DNA of 64,000 bases from contig JARVKI010000011.1 in NCBI GenBank assembly GCA_036674765.1, forward strand, positions 612,277 through 676,276. Reading direction: 5' to 3'. Under the pieces are notes generated by a model. That model was not told the DNA's origin. It did no database searches and saw only the letters and a list, made by a program, of their open reading frames with translations. Within the stretch, counting starts at the first letter, position 1; each line of letters starts with the position of its first letter. Shown here one piece after another: positions 44,623 to 56,310 of this stretch. Both the position numbers and the translations under genes were made by a program. The stretch is from Seiridium cupressi. Its lineage: Eukaryota > Ascomycota > Sordariomycetes > Amphisphaeriales > Sporocadaceae.

Positions 44623-46726
44623 ATGCCGGATGAGCTCGCCCAGTCTTGTGCCGATTCCCATAACTGGCCGTTGAATTTTGGCCAAATACAGTTTCTACAT
44701 TCCGTATTAGAATATCATGATGCACAGCTACAGGCACATCGGGAGCGTCTCTTCATCAACGCCGACAAGTCTGCCAACGTGCGTGTTATTGAAGCACTTG
44801 CGGGGTGCAGCCGTAGGTCTCATCTTCTTGGTCTGATTTCCTCCTCCAAATATATGAACAGTGTACTGAGCCAGCTTTGTCAAGAATACAATTCCATACA
44901 ATGGCAAAGTATCACAGACATGAAGGCGCACTTGGATCAACATCTTGTTGGTAAAGAAAAAGACCCCAGAGTGCGATATCTGTAAGTTTTGTTGATCGAA
45001 TTGGCATACTTCCACTAATTGAACCAGATTCATGTCGGCCTCTCACTCACAGGCACCATTATCGTGCAGATTTGAGATGTTCCGGTATCTGTGCACTTAT
45101 CATCAGGTGTCTCCTGAAGCTGTAGGGCTTCTTTACTCCTTCGGGCCACGAAACAATGGATTGAATGACTTTCACCACACGCACCTTATACAAGAATACT
45201 GGGATCAACCGTCTTCACCCACGTACAGCATTCCAGATCTTGGACGCTCTGGACGTAGCATGCGTATTGGCTACAAGCTTGCAGCCATGGAGAAGTCGGA
45301 TTTCGATGGTGAATGGACAATGCGAGAGACAGTTATCTATCATACATTAGATATGTCCAACGGAAAACTACTATGGATCACAGTGAAAGCTAATGACTTG
45401 ATCCGCGACAGGATCATCGAAGCGAGAGAGAAAGAACCCACGCGCTTACATTCTATTCCAACGACTGTACAAGCTTCTTTGGAGGTGGTCCTTTCCACGC
45501 ATATGATCGTGCTTGAGTGGTGTACTGAAGGCTGGCGGTGGTATATCAGTCAGATGGAAAGCCGAATACGGGACCTACTTGTGAAGACCACATCAGCTCC
45601 CATCAATTCGGCCGACGATGTTCTCGACCCAATTCCAAGCCTAGTGAGAGCACTATCACTTCCAACATCTGAATCTATTGTCACCGCGCGACCTCTTCCT
45701 AAAATCAACGGCACTAAAGAAGCAACGTTTTCCGAGTCGAGTACAGCTTATAATAATGACGCCACAAATACTTCAGCCTTTAACCGACAAGACAAACTCA
45801 GGGAACCTAGCAAAGCGGTAATGGATCGCCAATCACAAGTTCAGCTTACGATCCAACAGCTTGCTGTCCTAAATGATTTCAAGCTCAAAGATTTGCAGAC
45901 CCTAGGCTCCGTGAGCAAAAAGGTCAGAGAAGCAAAGCTGGCTATGACTATGAACGTCAGAATCCTCCAGGAACTATTAGACTGTTATCAGAACATATTT
46001 AACACCAAAGATCTCTCGACAGAAGCGTTCGAGGCGTGTCAATTGAAATTTGGAGACTTCCAGCGGTGCGTCAAAACGCTCAGATGCTTTCTTGAATCGG
46101 AGTGCCTCGGAGCAAGCACATTGTTGGAGCAACTTGATGATGGAAGAAATTTGGTAAGTGCAATACATCGTCTTGTATGATTAAACGGAGCCTAAAATGC
46201 TAATATTTTCCAGTATGATCGAATCCTTGAATCTCAGACTACAAAGATACAGAAGTTGTTCGCCATGAGCCAGCACGACTCTTCTATGCGGATGGAAAAC
46301 CTATCACAGCAGGTAAAACAGGTGACTGATAGCATGCACGACATCGCAAAACATACCGAAAAGGACACATCCTCTATGCATGTCATAACGCTTTTCACCC
46401 TCGTGTTTCTCCCAGGAACATTTCTCGGTGTAAGATCGAAAGCTTCATCCTCGAGTGAGTCAGTAGCCCACTCTCTAACACAAAACCAGACATTTTTCAG
46501 TACTGGTATAATCGGTGTTGGCGAGAACGGAGGCCCTTGGTTGTTCAACATGGGACTATTTGAGTTATTCATAGAAATATGTTTACCAATGATGCTTATC
46601 ACGCTTGGGGTATGGTACTTATACAAGTGGACCGAGAAGCGTCAGAGGAAAGGGTGTGAAAAACAAAAACATGCTCTAGTCGGGCAGATGGTGGACAAGC
46701 TATGTTTGTATCCCAGAGTGGGGTAA
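44623..46726 (+). CDS. CorA-like two-helix membrane protein, fungal-specific
   Basis: Four exons (44623-44981, 45028-46153, 46214-46429, 46490-46726) join in phase to 645 residues. The N-terminal 300 residues (FRYLCTYHQVSPEAVGLLYSFG, then SRSMRIGYKL-like blocks) form a cytosolic domain found with such proteins in filamentous ascomycetes. A long helical stretch follows (DRQSQVQLTIQQLAVLNDF to MSQHDSSMRMENLSQQVKQV). The C-terminus has DTSSMHVITLFTLVFLPGTFLGTFFSTG and a second membrane helix (LFIEICLPMMLITLGVWYLY). That arrangement mimics CorA magnesium channels, but the GMN selectivity motif is absent, so ion transport is doubtful. I used the ATG at 44623, since upstream in-frame starts are non-ATG. 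It lies 0.64 kb before the kinase-vWA gene. Confidence 0.75.
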
Positions 46727-47368
46727 GAAATCCATATCATGGTAACGTCGTATTTGTATAGGTATAACACATTCCAAGCGGGGACCAAGAAAAGTTGTCA
46801 GAATCAGCCGTTCCTTAATTCTGGGGATCGTTATTACACTTCTAACGCATCCGCGAGTCATACGTGTAGCTGAAATACGGCACTGCTCATCGCTGCCTTG
46901 CAAGGCGCAAAAGGGTTGCCCTACCTAGCTACATTCTAGTAATTGTACCTACTTGAATGCGGGAGGACGGAAGAGTGTGTCCATTCACACAACTTTACCA
47001 CCCTCCTTCCTGAGAATTCAGCCACTCCTCACCCTCGGTCATGCCACTGGAACCGACGCTATATGCATACTACGTTAAAGCTGTCTAGGATGCTGGGGAG
47101 CATGATAGTCTGCGCCCGACAGCGAGGCGTCGGCACAAGGCTTACTCCCAAAAAGCCCGCTGGAATACTGGCATGTCATAGCCAGCTATATTACTAGCAA
47201 TCAAAGGTCCAATAACCTATTAATCATTGTGACCGCGCTATCCAGGTATGAGTTTCACGACTCTCACTCGTCGTTGTCCATACCTTGATCACCCTGTATT
47301 TGGCGAAGGAGAACACGTTCAAGAGCCAACCGAGTAACCCATCCTTGATTTTGTGCCACCCCCGAAGT
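46727..47368. other. Intergenic
   Basis: 0.64 kb between the CorA-like and kinase-vWA genes on the same strand. No feature is recognised. Confidence 0.4.
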
Positions 47369-50300
47369 ATGGCGCAGCTGGACAGCCCGAGTTACCACCA
47401 CACCATACACACCCAGTTTCGAGCATTTTTGCATGACTGTGCACTGAAGGGACTGGATTGCGCTGGCAATGATGCCTACTATCTCAGCAATTTCCACCTG
47501 CTTCAGTTTTGGACCCATGCGAAGATTCGCCAGCTGTTCGAACGATGCAACCAGATCGTAGACGTCGATACCATCCGCGACAATTACGTTCAAGTCCTCT
47601 CCATCCTGGTGGCGATGGAGCTGAATGGGCCACCCTCGATCCATCACATATTCAGCATCATGAGATCTCAGTACGATGATTCGAGCCTCCCTTGGGAAAG
47701 ACAACCCCGTCAGGTATTCGATGGCCGTGACGGTGTCAAAACCTTCGAAGATTTCCAAGAGACGCAGTGGAAGTTCCACCCCATCATTATCGAGTTGCGG
47801 AATCGTCTGTCTAACAGCAAGCTGAACAAGAAATGTATCTTCCCGTTCTCCAGAGACGAGAAGCACATCGGCGGTGGCCGCAGTACACGCGACGCCACCG
47901 TGCAGATTATGAATGTGCACGAACAAGCCCATGCACATCTAGGCGTGCAATCAAGCCAAGTGCGTTCTGTCAATCCCAAGACTCTTGCTAGAAATTGTTA
48001 TTGACCTGTGCGGTTGCACTGACCTATAGGTACCAAGGAAAATAGTCCTCAAGACTTACCCTCCAACCAAGAAAGATGGCTACGACGACGAAAGACGGGC
48101 CTACCTCTCCCTACAGAATGGCACAGACCGGGGAAATATACTACGCTGCTTCGGTAGTTACTACTGGGCGTCGAATGGGAGCGATTGCACCAGTGTCATT
48201 GTGCTGGAATATGCAGAAAAAACTCTTCTTGATCTGTACGGAGAGGATAGACCTCCCGTGGAGTTCGAAGATATCAAGAGGTTCTGGAGAAGCTTTCTCG
48301 GCATTATAACTGGTACGGAGATTGTGCATAATCCTACCGCCAATTTTGTTGGGTAGGTTCAGCCCAATCCCTCATTCGTTCGGACCCAGAACTTCTGCTC
48401 AGACTTTCCAGCGTGCATCAAGATCTTAAGCCATCGAACATATTTGTGTTCGAAGGAGACGCCGGTTTCGACAAGCATGACTACCGCTTCAAGATAAGAG
48501 ATTTTGGTTCTACCCACGTGGCATCATCTCACCAAGGACTTTCAATACCAGACACGGCTAGCATGAGGGCTTATGGTAAGATTTTTCCGCTTCTCCAAAC
48601 TCAGTCTAGCATTAACCAAAGAATAGGGCCGCCGGAACTTCAGCTGAACGACGTTGTCGATTATAAGGTAGACCCTGATGTGGACATCTGGGCACTTGGG
48701 TGCATCCTGCTGGAGGCCGCTGTGTGGGTCAGTTTCGGGGAACACCAACGACAAGCATTCAGACTAGCTCGAGAGCAAGAAACGGAACTCCTATTCGATC
48801 ACTGGCCACAGGGTCGCAGTGATTGTTTTCACGATGGCGTGGATGCTCTTCAGATCGTCAGGGCTATGGGAGAACGTGTGCAGAAGGCTGGACGACGCTG
48901 CGACCTGATTACTACCCAAATCGTGGATTATGTTCTCTCGGTGGTCTTGATACCCAAGGAACAACGACGAGACAATATCAGGCAGATACTTACGAAGTTG
49001 GGAAACATGTTTTACCAAGCCAAAGAACCACATTTCGACCCGTCCTCCTTCATGGCCACTATTCGACGCAATTCACCAGCGCCCATGGTTCCCCTGAGTA
49101 CACGTGCACGAACTGTTGCGGGTACACTTAATCCGATTTACGTGGACAAAGATTGGAAGGGGATACAGCCGAAGCGTCTCAACGGGTCATTACGCCATGG
49201 TGTACCAGTGTCGTCCGCTACGCAACGGGAATTGGCCACACATACCATGTCCGTCCCGGAATGTGATCGGGAGAATGCCAGTCCAGCAGCATCACAAGCA
49301 CCACATCCAATCTCCAACGGGATAAGCACTTTGCTACGGGAACTAGATAGGACAACATTGAGTCCTGTACCGACCCGATCGTTTAACATACGCCAGTCTG
49401 ACGATTTGCCAACCACATCGATAAACGATATGAGACATTCGTACCCCGAGGTATCTATTGAAGATCTTGAGGCATGGATCAAGGCGAAGAAGACTAAGCC
49501 TGCCCAGATACTGAAAGGATGGAAGGCAGCTAAGAATGAGCTATATGGTCGTGACATCGTCAGTTAATTCTCGTCCTGGTCCAAACGTTCAATCAGCTCA
49601 CCAAGTATAGATTATTCTAGTTGACAACTCAAGGTTCATGCAAAGTCATCTGGACTTTGTAGCCAGAACCGTCAAAGCCCTCGCCTACCTCTCGAAGGAA
49701 CTTGATCCGGACGGGATTGAAGTTGCGTGCACTTCAAATCCTCGGAAGATCGTACGTTGCCGTTCTAGTACCCAGGCGGACGACTTCGTCAGGGAAAACT
49801 TCCGAACTGGGCATGAGTCTGATTGTAACATTGAGATGGCACTCGAGACTATTGTGGACCCAATCAAGCAGAAATTAATGAAGCGGTCCTCCCACTGGAG
49901 CCACCTTGCGCCGTTCCAGAAGTCTACGCTGCGCCCTGTCAGCATTTACGTTCTTACTGATGGACATTGGGACGAATCGGCCGGTGGGATCTGCGGGGCA
50001 GACAAACCGATCGAATCTCTGATCAATGCCATGAGACAAGGAAGAGTAGGCAGGACTCAGGCCTCGCTGCAATTTGTACGCTTCGGGGATGACCCCCGTC
50101 GAATGAGGCGACTTGACCTGCTCGACGACGAACTTGGGGAACGGAGTCAGAATCGAGACTAGTAAGCACATACGACCTCCCATTACGTTCAGTAGACCCA
50201 ACTAATCATCAAAACTCCGTTTAGCGATATAGTCGACCACAAGTCTATCCGTGCGAGCATCTGGGATATACTAATAGGCCCAATCTCGGAGTGGAATGAT

Positions 50301-50423
50301 AATTTCAAGGAGTGGTTCATTCGCCTGCTCTTTCACTGTGGGGGATTTGGCTCTGGCCCCCGCAATGTCCTGGGTATATACAGCTCGACTAGAAACGTGC
50401 TAACAATGTGGCTTATTATATAA
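47369..50423 (+). CDS. Protein kinase-von Willebrand A domain fusion, fungal-specific
   Basis: Six exons (47369-47959, 48030-48352, 48412-48575, 48627-49558, 49611-50161, 50225-50423) join in phase to 919 residues. An N-terminal helical domain of about 190 residues has NDAYYLSNFHLLQFWT. The kinase domain keeps a Lys at about 205 (IVLKTY), an HQDLKPSN catalytic loop with Asp309, a DFG at 335-337 and YGPPE in the activation segment. Arg of HRD is Gln, and no glycine loop is obvious. A Ser/Pro-rich linker of about 200 residues ends in a helical motif (SIEDLEAWIKAKK). The C-terminal vWA domain starts IILVDNSRF (residues 671-679): its metal site is DNSRF, not DxSxS, while VLTDGHW is kept. The closing block IRASIWDILIGPISEWND is typical of this fungal architecture. 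Function unknown; signalling or incompatibility is inference. Confidence 0.8.
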
Positions 50424-51507
50424 CAGTTGTAGATATTATTATTGAAAGGAAGGCACGGAGTTTGGTGCAGGTTTTGCATTTCAAGATATCCTAGGGGGTT
50501 GGCATTGTACTCATGATTCACTTTTCATAGACCTTGGGAAAGTTAGAAGCTTGACTGAATCATTGCGATTAGACTGGTAAACTATCAGAAGCGCAGGGCT
50601 TCCGGAGTTTCCCGAGCAAACAATAATTACAGTATTACGAAGTTATGTGCTTAAAGCCACAACGTTGCCTACAAGCTTGGTTGGTCATCCTCTACTAGAT
50701 CTTGACAAGATCTTCATTAAAGACTTCCACGTCATCATTGAGCCATGCACCAGAGATAAATTTTGTTCTTGCTATACCCGTGATCACCGTTTGTTTGGTT
50801 GCTCCTGTGTCGATGGTAAAGGCAATAGTCTTCCTCTGGTATCTACAACCATTTCCTCGAGCTCCTTACCAGGGTCTGGAATAAATGGCGGACTAGGCGA
50901 GGATTCATCCGCCCATGCTGGCAAATTCATGTTGATACCCCTCGAGTCTCAAAATTAGGTAATTCTCAACGTAGAGCAAGCGTCGAGATATAGTGGACGC
51001 GACCAGATGGCTTTGTGTGCTTCATGGAAACGCGGTGAGAAGTTAAGAGACGGTGAGCAAGAATTGAAGTCGCGATATTCACTATTCGCATGCGCCCAGT
51101 CGAAAAGGAGCAGGTCGGGTCCGGGGTCAGTGCGTGTACGTAGCACGGCGGTGCGAGTACCGGGGACCCACCAGAACCAGAATTTAGGGGTTCCCTGGCG
51201 CGATCAAAAGAATTGGCGTGGAATGGCTCGATCATAAATCAGACGATTTATGACTTGATGCAGGGCCTTCTGGTGCCATTGGGAACTGACATCACGAACG
51301 ACTTTTTCTCCAACTAATTTCCTTATCGCATGGGCCTTGACCTCTAATAATCCCACAGCACCCAAGTGAAAACAGAGAGAAGTTTAACAGCGGCTTCACC
51401 TGACCCTCTCGCGGTTTTCCCCCTGCCATCTAGCGATCCGCCACCGCCGCCCCCCCCCCTCCATTACCCGCCTGGACGCGAAGAGCCTCCAGCGAGCACA
51501 GCTCCCA
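50424..51507. other. Intergenic, 1.1 kb upstream of ERG1
   Basis: A 103-codon plus-strand frame at 50647-50958 has no recognised domain and is not called. A C-rich tract at about 51445-51462 precedes the ERG1 start. I searched by eye for sterol-response-like motifs and saw none convincing. Confidence 0.4.
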
Positions 51508-53013
51508 ATGAGTGCGACAACCACCACACAAGATGCTCGCGCCGAGCGGAGGCTGAGATACCACGAGGCGGATGTCGTCGTAGTCGGTGCCGGCGTCTTC
51601 GGATGCGCAGCAGCATACGCCCTCGCCCAGCAAGATCGCAGCGTGCTGCTCCTCGAAAGATGGATGAAGCAGCCGGACCGCATTGTCGGCGAGCTCTTAC
51701 AACCCGGTGGTGTCGAGGCATTGAGGAAACTCGGCCTGGGCCACTGCATCGAGGGGATAGACTCTGTCGTCTGCAATGGTTTCGACGTCATATACTACGG
51801 AAACCAGGTGGTGATACCGTATCCTATGATCCATGGCCTCATGGGAGGGTATGCGAACGGAACAACAAACGGACATGTCAACGGCTCTGCATCCGGTAAA
51901 GAGAAGGACCCAAAACCACAGGGATGTTCCTTCCACCATGGACGGTTCGTGCAGAAGCTACGGGAGACCTGTCTTGCGCACCCCAACATCACCGTGGTAG
52001 AGACAGAGGCCATCTCCGCCGTGAAGGGTGAGCACAATTCCGAGATCCTCGGCGTGGAGGCGCGCACCGTGGATCCTACCACTGGCCAGAAGGTTCCTGA
52101 CTTCTTCTTCGGCCAACTGACCATTGTTGCCGACGGCTATGCTTCTATTTTCCGTAAGAAGTATATCGACAGAACACCTGTCGTGCGATCCAAGTTCTAC
52201 GCTCTCGAATTGCTCGATGCAGACCTCCCACAACCACACTTCGGCCACGTTGTACTCGGCACCGCTTCGCCTGTTCTCCTCTACCAGATTGGCACGCACG
52301 AGACGCGCGCTCTTGTCGATGTGCCGCTCGAGTGTCCCGCGGCTTCGCCGGCAAATGGCGGTGTCCGCGGATACATCGAGAAGGTGGTGATACCCTCTCT
52401 ACCGCCACAGGTGCAGCCTGCTTTCAAGGCCGCTTTAGAAAGAGATACCAAGATCCCACGCTCTATGCCGAACTCGTGGCTCCCGCCGTCAAAACAATCA
52501 CATCCTGGCCTCCTTGTGCTTGGTGACGCCATGAACATGCGACACCCCTTGACCGGTGGTGGTATGACGGTTGCCTTGAACGACGTGGTCATCCTCTCCG
52601 ACGTCCTGGCTCCCTCTAAAATTGGCAACCTTGGCGACTCATCGGCCGTTCTACGGGCTATGGATACCTTTCACTGGCGGCGCAAGTCCCTTACCTCGAT
52701 TATCAACGTGCTTGCTCAAGCCCTATATTCCCTGTTCAGCGCAGCAGACCCCAACCTTGCTAAATTGCAACGTGGGTGCTTCGCGTATTTCCAGAAGGGC
52801 ATCACATCGGATCCCATGGGCCTGATGGGCGGGCTTATTCACAACCCGATGGTGCTCGCTTACCACTTCTTCGCGGTCGCCTTCCTGGCCATCTGGATTG
52901 ATGCGAAGAGCACCGGGCTCTGGAACATTCCAGTGATACTGTTCAATGCCATTAGCCTGCTCTGGACTGCCTGTGTGGTATTCCTGCCTGTCATGTGGAA
53001 AGAGGTCTTCTAG
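51508..53013 (+). CDS. ERG1: Squalene monooxygenase (squalene epoxidase)
   Basis: A single exon of 501 residues. The enzyme epoxidises squalene to 2,3-oxidosqualene with FAD, oxygen and NADPH-cytochrome P450 reductase on the ER membrane, an early committed step to ergosterol and the target of allylamine drugs. Landmarks: the FAD dinucleotide fold VVVGAGVFGCAAAYALAQ (residues 24-41), RIVGELLQPGGVEALRKLGL, the second flavin motif LVLGDAMNMRHPLTGGGMTVALND, and the C-terminal hydrophobic segments VLAYHFFAVAFLAIWID and IPVILFNAISLLWTACVVFL that hold it in the membrane. A short Asn/Gly-rich insert (GGYANGTTNGHVNGS) is typical of filamentous fungi. It is convergent with ALG5. Confidence 0.97.
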   Translation: MSATTTTQDARAERRLRYHEADVVVVGAGVFGCAAAYALAQQDRSVLLLERWMKQPDRIVGELLQPGGVEALRKLGLGHCIEGIDSVVCNGFDVIYYGNQVVIPYPMIHGLMGGYANGTTNGHVNGSASGKEKDPKPQGCSFHHGRFVQKLRETCLAHPNITVVETEAISAVKGEHNSEILGVEARTVDPTTGQKVPDFFFGQLTIVADGYASIFRKKYIDRTPVVRSKFYALELLDADLPQPHFGHVVLGTASPVLLYQIGTHETRALVDVPLECPAASPANGGVRGYIEKVVIPSLPPQVQPAFKAALERDTKIPRSMPNSWLPPSKQSHPGLLVLGDAMNMRHPLTGGGMTVALNDVVILSDVLAPSKIGNLGDSSAVLRAMDTFHWRRKSLTSIINVLAQALYSLFSAADPNLAKLQRGCFAYFQKGITSDPMGLMGGLIHNPMVLAYHFFAVAFLAIWIDAKSTGLWNIPVILFNAISLLWTACVVFLPVMWKEVF

Positions 53014-53657
53014 AGCGAATGCAAATTCATCAGGAAGAAAAAAAAAAGCGGTATCATGTTTCGAGGTTTTTAGATCGGCTATCATGCCGCAATGGCGTAT
53101 TAGCGTTTGTATGACTATCATACCCACCGGCCAGCACTGGTTGGACATTAGATGGATGAAGAAAAGCTCAGCTCGATTGGTGGAGTCAAAGGGATGCATT
53201 TGGATCTTATTGTATATACTTGAGAGGGGAGCATTTTGGCCTCCTCCGTATACTTAAATAAGTTTAATAGTAATATCTTGAAACACTGAAACACCAAACA
53301 TAACAGAGTCTGGCGACATATATTGCAGCGCTCTAAGCCACGGCTGGGATCAAGGCGAATTCGAAGGAATCTGATGAGCATATTTACCTCAACATCTTGA
53401 CCGCAAGGTTGGCTTTGCAACTGTGGGCTGTCTCGTGATAACCAGCCAATGATACTGACTGAGGGATTCGGATCCGTGAAATCCAAATTCCCGTGGCGTC
53501 AATGTGTCGTCAAGACAAGACAACACTTAAAAGGCAGGTATTGAAGGTTATGGTTATTTGATTACAGGTCTATTTTGTCGGGATATGTAGCATGTCTACA
53601 CCCAGAATTCCTAAGTCTGGTCATGTCTCCCTATATCACATCGTTCTTACTGATAAC
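53014..53657. other. Intergenic, converging 3' ends
   Basis: 0.64 kb of mixed composition with an A-run just after the ERG1 stop (53038-53047). No gene is seen. Confidence 0.5.
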
Positions 53658-54933
53658 TCAAGTCAATCGCCGTCTGTACACTCCAACCATCCAGCTCGCT
53701 CTTAGCACTGCCAATCCGAGTGCCATACGAATGCTGTCTTGGATGACATTCAGTTTGCTCCCATCCACCTCATGCCAGTCAATGGGTACCTCGGCGACCT
53801 TGATCCCTGGACTGCTGCCAATAACAGCACCATCGCTGGAAAGTACGGGTACGGCTGGAGCTGACTCGGCCAGCATCAGCATCTCAATATCGAAGATCCA
53901 GCCTTCGGCATGCATGTAAGGCACGATGTGCGGCAGGGCAGCCCGTGAGAATAGCTTGAAGCCACACTGCGTGTCCCGAATGCGCGAGGTGGCCGGTGGC
54001 GTCAGGATCATGAGTACGACATGGAAGCCACGCATGAGGAAGTTGCGCAAAGCCGAGCGCTTGACGACTGCCTCGCTGCCCACGAGGTGGCCTCTACTGC
54101 CAATGGCAACACCTCGATCTCCGGCGTCTTTCACGTCCTCGCAGCCCTCGATCAGTTTGCCCAAGTCACTGAACCTGGAAGCTCCGTCTGCATCCGCGAA
54201 GAGCACGTACTCGCCTCTGACGTGCCGTAGACCGTGTGTGACTGCGCCGCCCTTGCCGCGGTTCTTCTCGAGAGTAATGAGACGCAGGACATCGTGGAGG
54301 CCATGCTTTTCCGAGAACTCAAGCACTACCTGCTCCGTCTTGTCTTTCGAACCGTCGTCCACAATAAGGATCTCGTATCCAGCAAGCTCTTCTTGAGGCG
54401 GATTCTTAATCCTTCTGTGAGAGGTGGTGGTCGGGCTGGTGCTCTTTTCGCTGGAAATGGCACGTTTCGCATCCCGTCCAAATGTGGCATCGAGGTACTT
54501 GATTGCCTCCTCGAGAGCCGGTAGAATACGCTTCTCCTCGTTGTAGGCCGGTATCACAACACTGAGGCGGAGCGAGGCAGGCTCGATGGCTCCAGTATCG
54601 GGTATGTAAACATCGTCGTTTGTTCGGGTCTCGCTGGCGTGGCGCTCGGCAAGCCAGCGGTCGTGCCAGCATGGAAGCTTGTGTAGAGTCCATTTTCCTT
54701 GGCCATTTGTAGTCTTGTAGTGTCTCTCGCGCGGTAGCACGGATCGAGGCTTGGGTGCAACGAAATGAAGGCCGGCATAGAGCTGCGATCGTCAATTAGT
54801 ATAGCTCAGCATGCAGACTGAGTATAGCACTTGATCTACTTACGGAGAAGAATGCGACCAGAGCTACTGTGACTCCAACTCTAACTAATACACCATTTGG
54901 CGTCTCGCTGATCACACGCAGAATGGTGTCCAT
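53658..54933 (-). CDS. ALG5: Dolichyl-phosphate beta-glucosyltransferase (ALG5)
   Basis: Exons 54933-54844 and 54782-53658 join in phase to 404 residues. The enzyme makes dolichyl-phosphate-glucose from UDP-glucose on the ER membrane for glucosylation of the N-glycan precursor. The N-terminal membrane segment VLVRVGVTVALVAFFSLYAG is split by the intron. The GT2 fold follows: LSVVIPAYNEEKRILPAL, EILIVDDGSKDKTEQVV, GKGGAVTHGLRHVRGEYVLFADADGASRFSD (metal/nucleotide site), and DTQCGFKLFSRAALPHIVPYMHAEGWIFDIEML, the ALG5-type acceptor region. A Ser/Thr-rich insert follows the first strand. The start is the first ATG that supplies the membrane anchor. Confidence 0.95.
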
Positions 54934-56310
54934 GATTGCAGATGTGCAGTCAGCCACGCAGCTTGACTGTTGTCACAGGCTCATGAATCGCGTAGTCGTG
55001 ACGGGCGGTAGCGCACACCCTTCCTGTGCGTGGGATCGCAATTGGCCTTTCCAGGCTGAGAGAGGAACGAATTAGACACTTCTGGGCCTGTTGCAAAGTC
55101 TTGACTCAGAGACGTCACCAGAGGAGCATCTCGCCGGAAACGGAAACTGTGCTGTATTTAACTGTCCAGTCGTCGAATATCGTTTGCCGAAAAAGACACG
55201 AAGTGCGTTTCGCAACGCGTCGAGGCTGACGTATGATGGTGTGCAGGGACCGTTAGCGGGGTCGTCGCTGCTGCGGGAAGGCCCCTGGCAGACCTGGAGA
55301 TCGCAACGTCTGCCCCGCAGTCTGTGAGCTACCGGGCATTGTGGCTTGCCTGAAAGCACCCGGCCAGTGGGATATGTTCTATTTCGAGGCACATGCTTGG
55401 CACAATGTGTGCTTTCCAAGTGCAAGACGTTTGGGCTCATGTTGATCTATCCTGTCACTTTCTGGGTGTTCTGAAGAAGGCTGAAGTGACTTTCTTATCA
55501 TAAATATATGATCTCTGTTCAGGATGTACTCCATAGTCCTTTGTTTATTGCATGAACGGAGTGGCCGCAAGTGAACAGGACTCCCGAGCAAACTAGTCAA
55601 CCATCTAGTTGCTCGTATCCGGAGATCCGCTCGAATAGATTACGTTAATGTACCTTCACCACCACGAGAATGTGTATGGTGCCGAGTAGAATTGCGGATC
55701 AGTACCATTACGTCCTGTCGGGGTTTACTGGTGTGGGATAATTGCAGTCCTGGTTGGCAAATAACACGACAGAGCTCGGGGTTGGCTGATAGCAATGATA
55801 CATGAAAACTAGTCGGCTTCTGTTAACCAGAGAGGACTTGCCCCTATGAGAAGTCATATCCAGCCAAAGGTCAATATGAGTGTCATTATTGGGTACATGT
55901 ATGTATACCAACGGATCTCCACTATTATACTGCCGCATAACATTCAACTCTGCTCAAGCGCACTATGTACAGACCATATAAAACAAGGCGTCAGTCCAAG
56001 TGATAATATGTCTATTTTGAGTCTCCTAGGTCAAGATTGATCGAGCTCAGCAACTGATCATATGCAGTTCCCCGTCTCCCGGTGCCGTTGAAGTACCCAG
56101 GTATTTCCCTGGTACCCTGTCACCCGCGGCGGCTGCTGCAGTCCGGGTAGCTTTAGCGAACCTCGGCATGGCAAGCCCCAGCTTCAATATCGGCTAACGT
56201 CACCCTCAACATGTTCAGCATCAAAACACTATGATGCCATTCCCATGACACACTAGAGTTGCAGCATCTCTCTAATAAATTCTTATGCTCCGCATGTGTA
56301 ACAAACAATA
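54934..56310. other. Divergent intergenic region, 1.4 kb
   Basis: Lies between ALG5 and PEX12 starts. Contains the CCTCGG element listed separately. No coding feature is supported. Confidence 0.5.
56161..56166 (+). promoter_or_regulatory. CCTCGG element upstream of PEX12
   Basis: A FarA/FarB-type fatty-acid-response core 145 bases before the PEX12 ATG. Such elements are known upstream of peroxisomal genes in Aspergillus. A chance occurrence is not excluded. Confidence 0.4.

Noticed and set aside
50647..50958. 103-codon plus-strand frame upstream of ERG1
   Set aside because: No domain, no splice partner and no homologue I recognise; kept only as a note in the intergenic entry.
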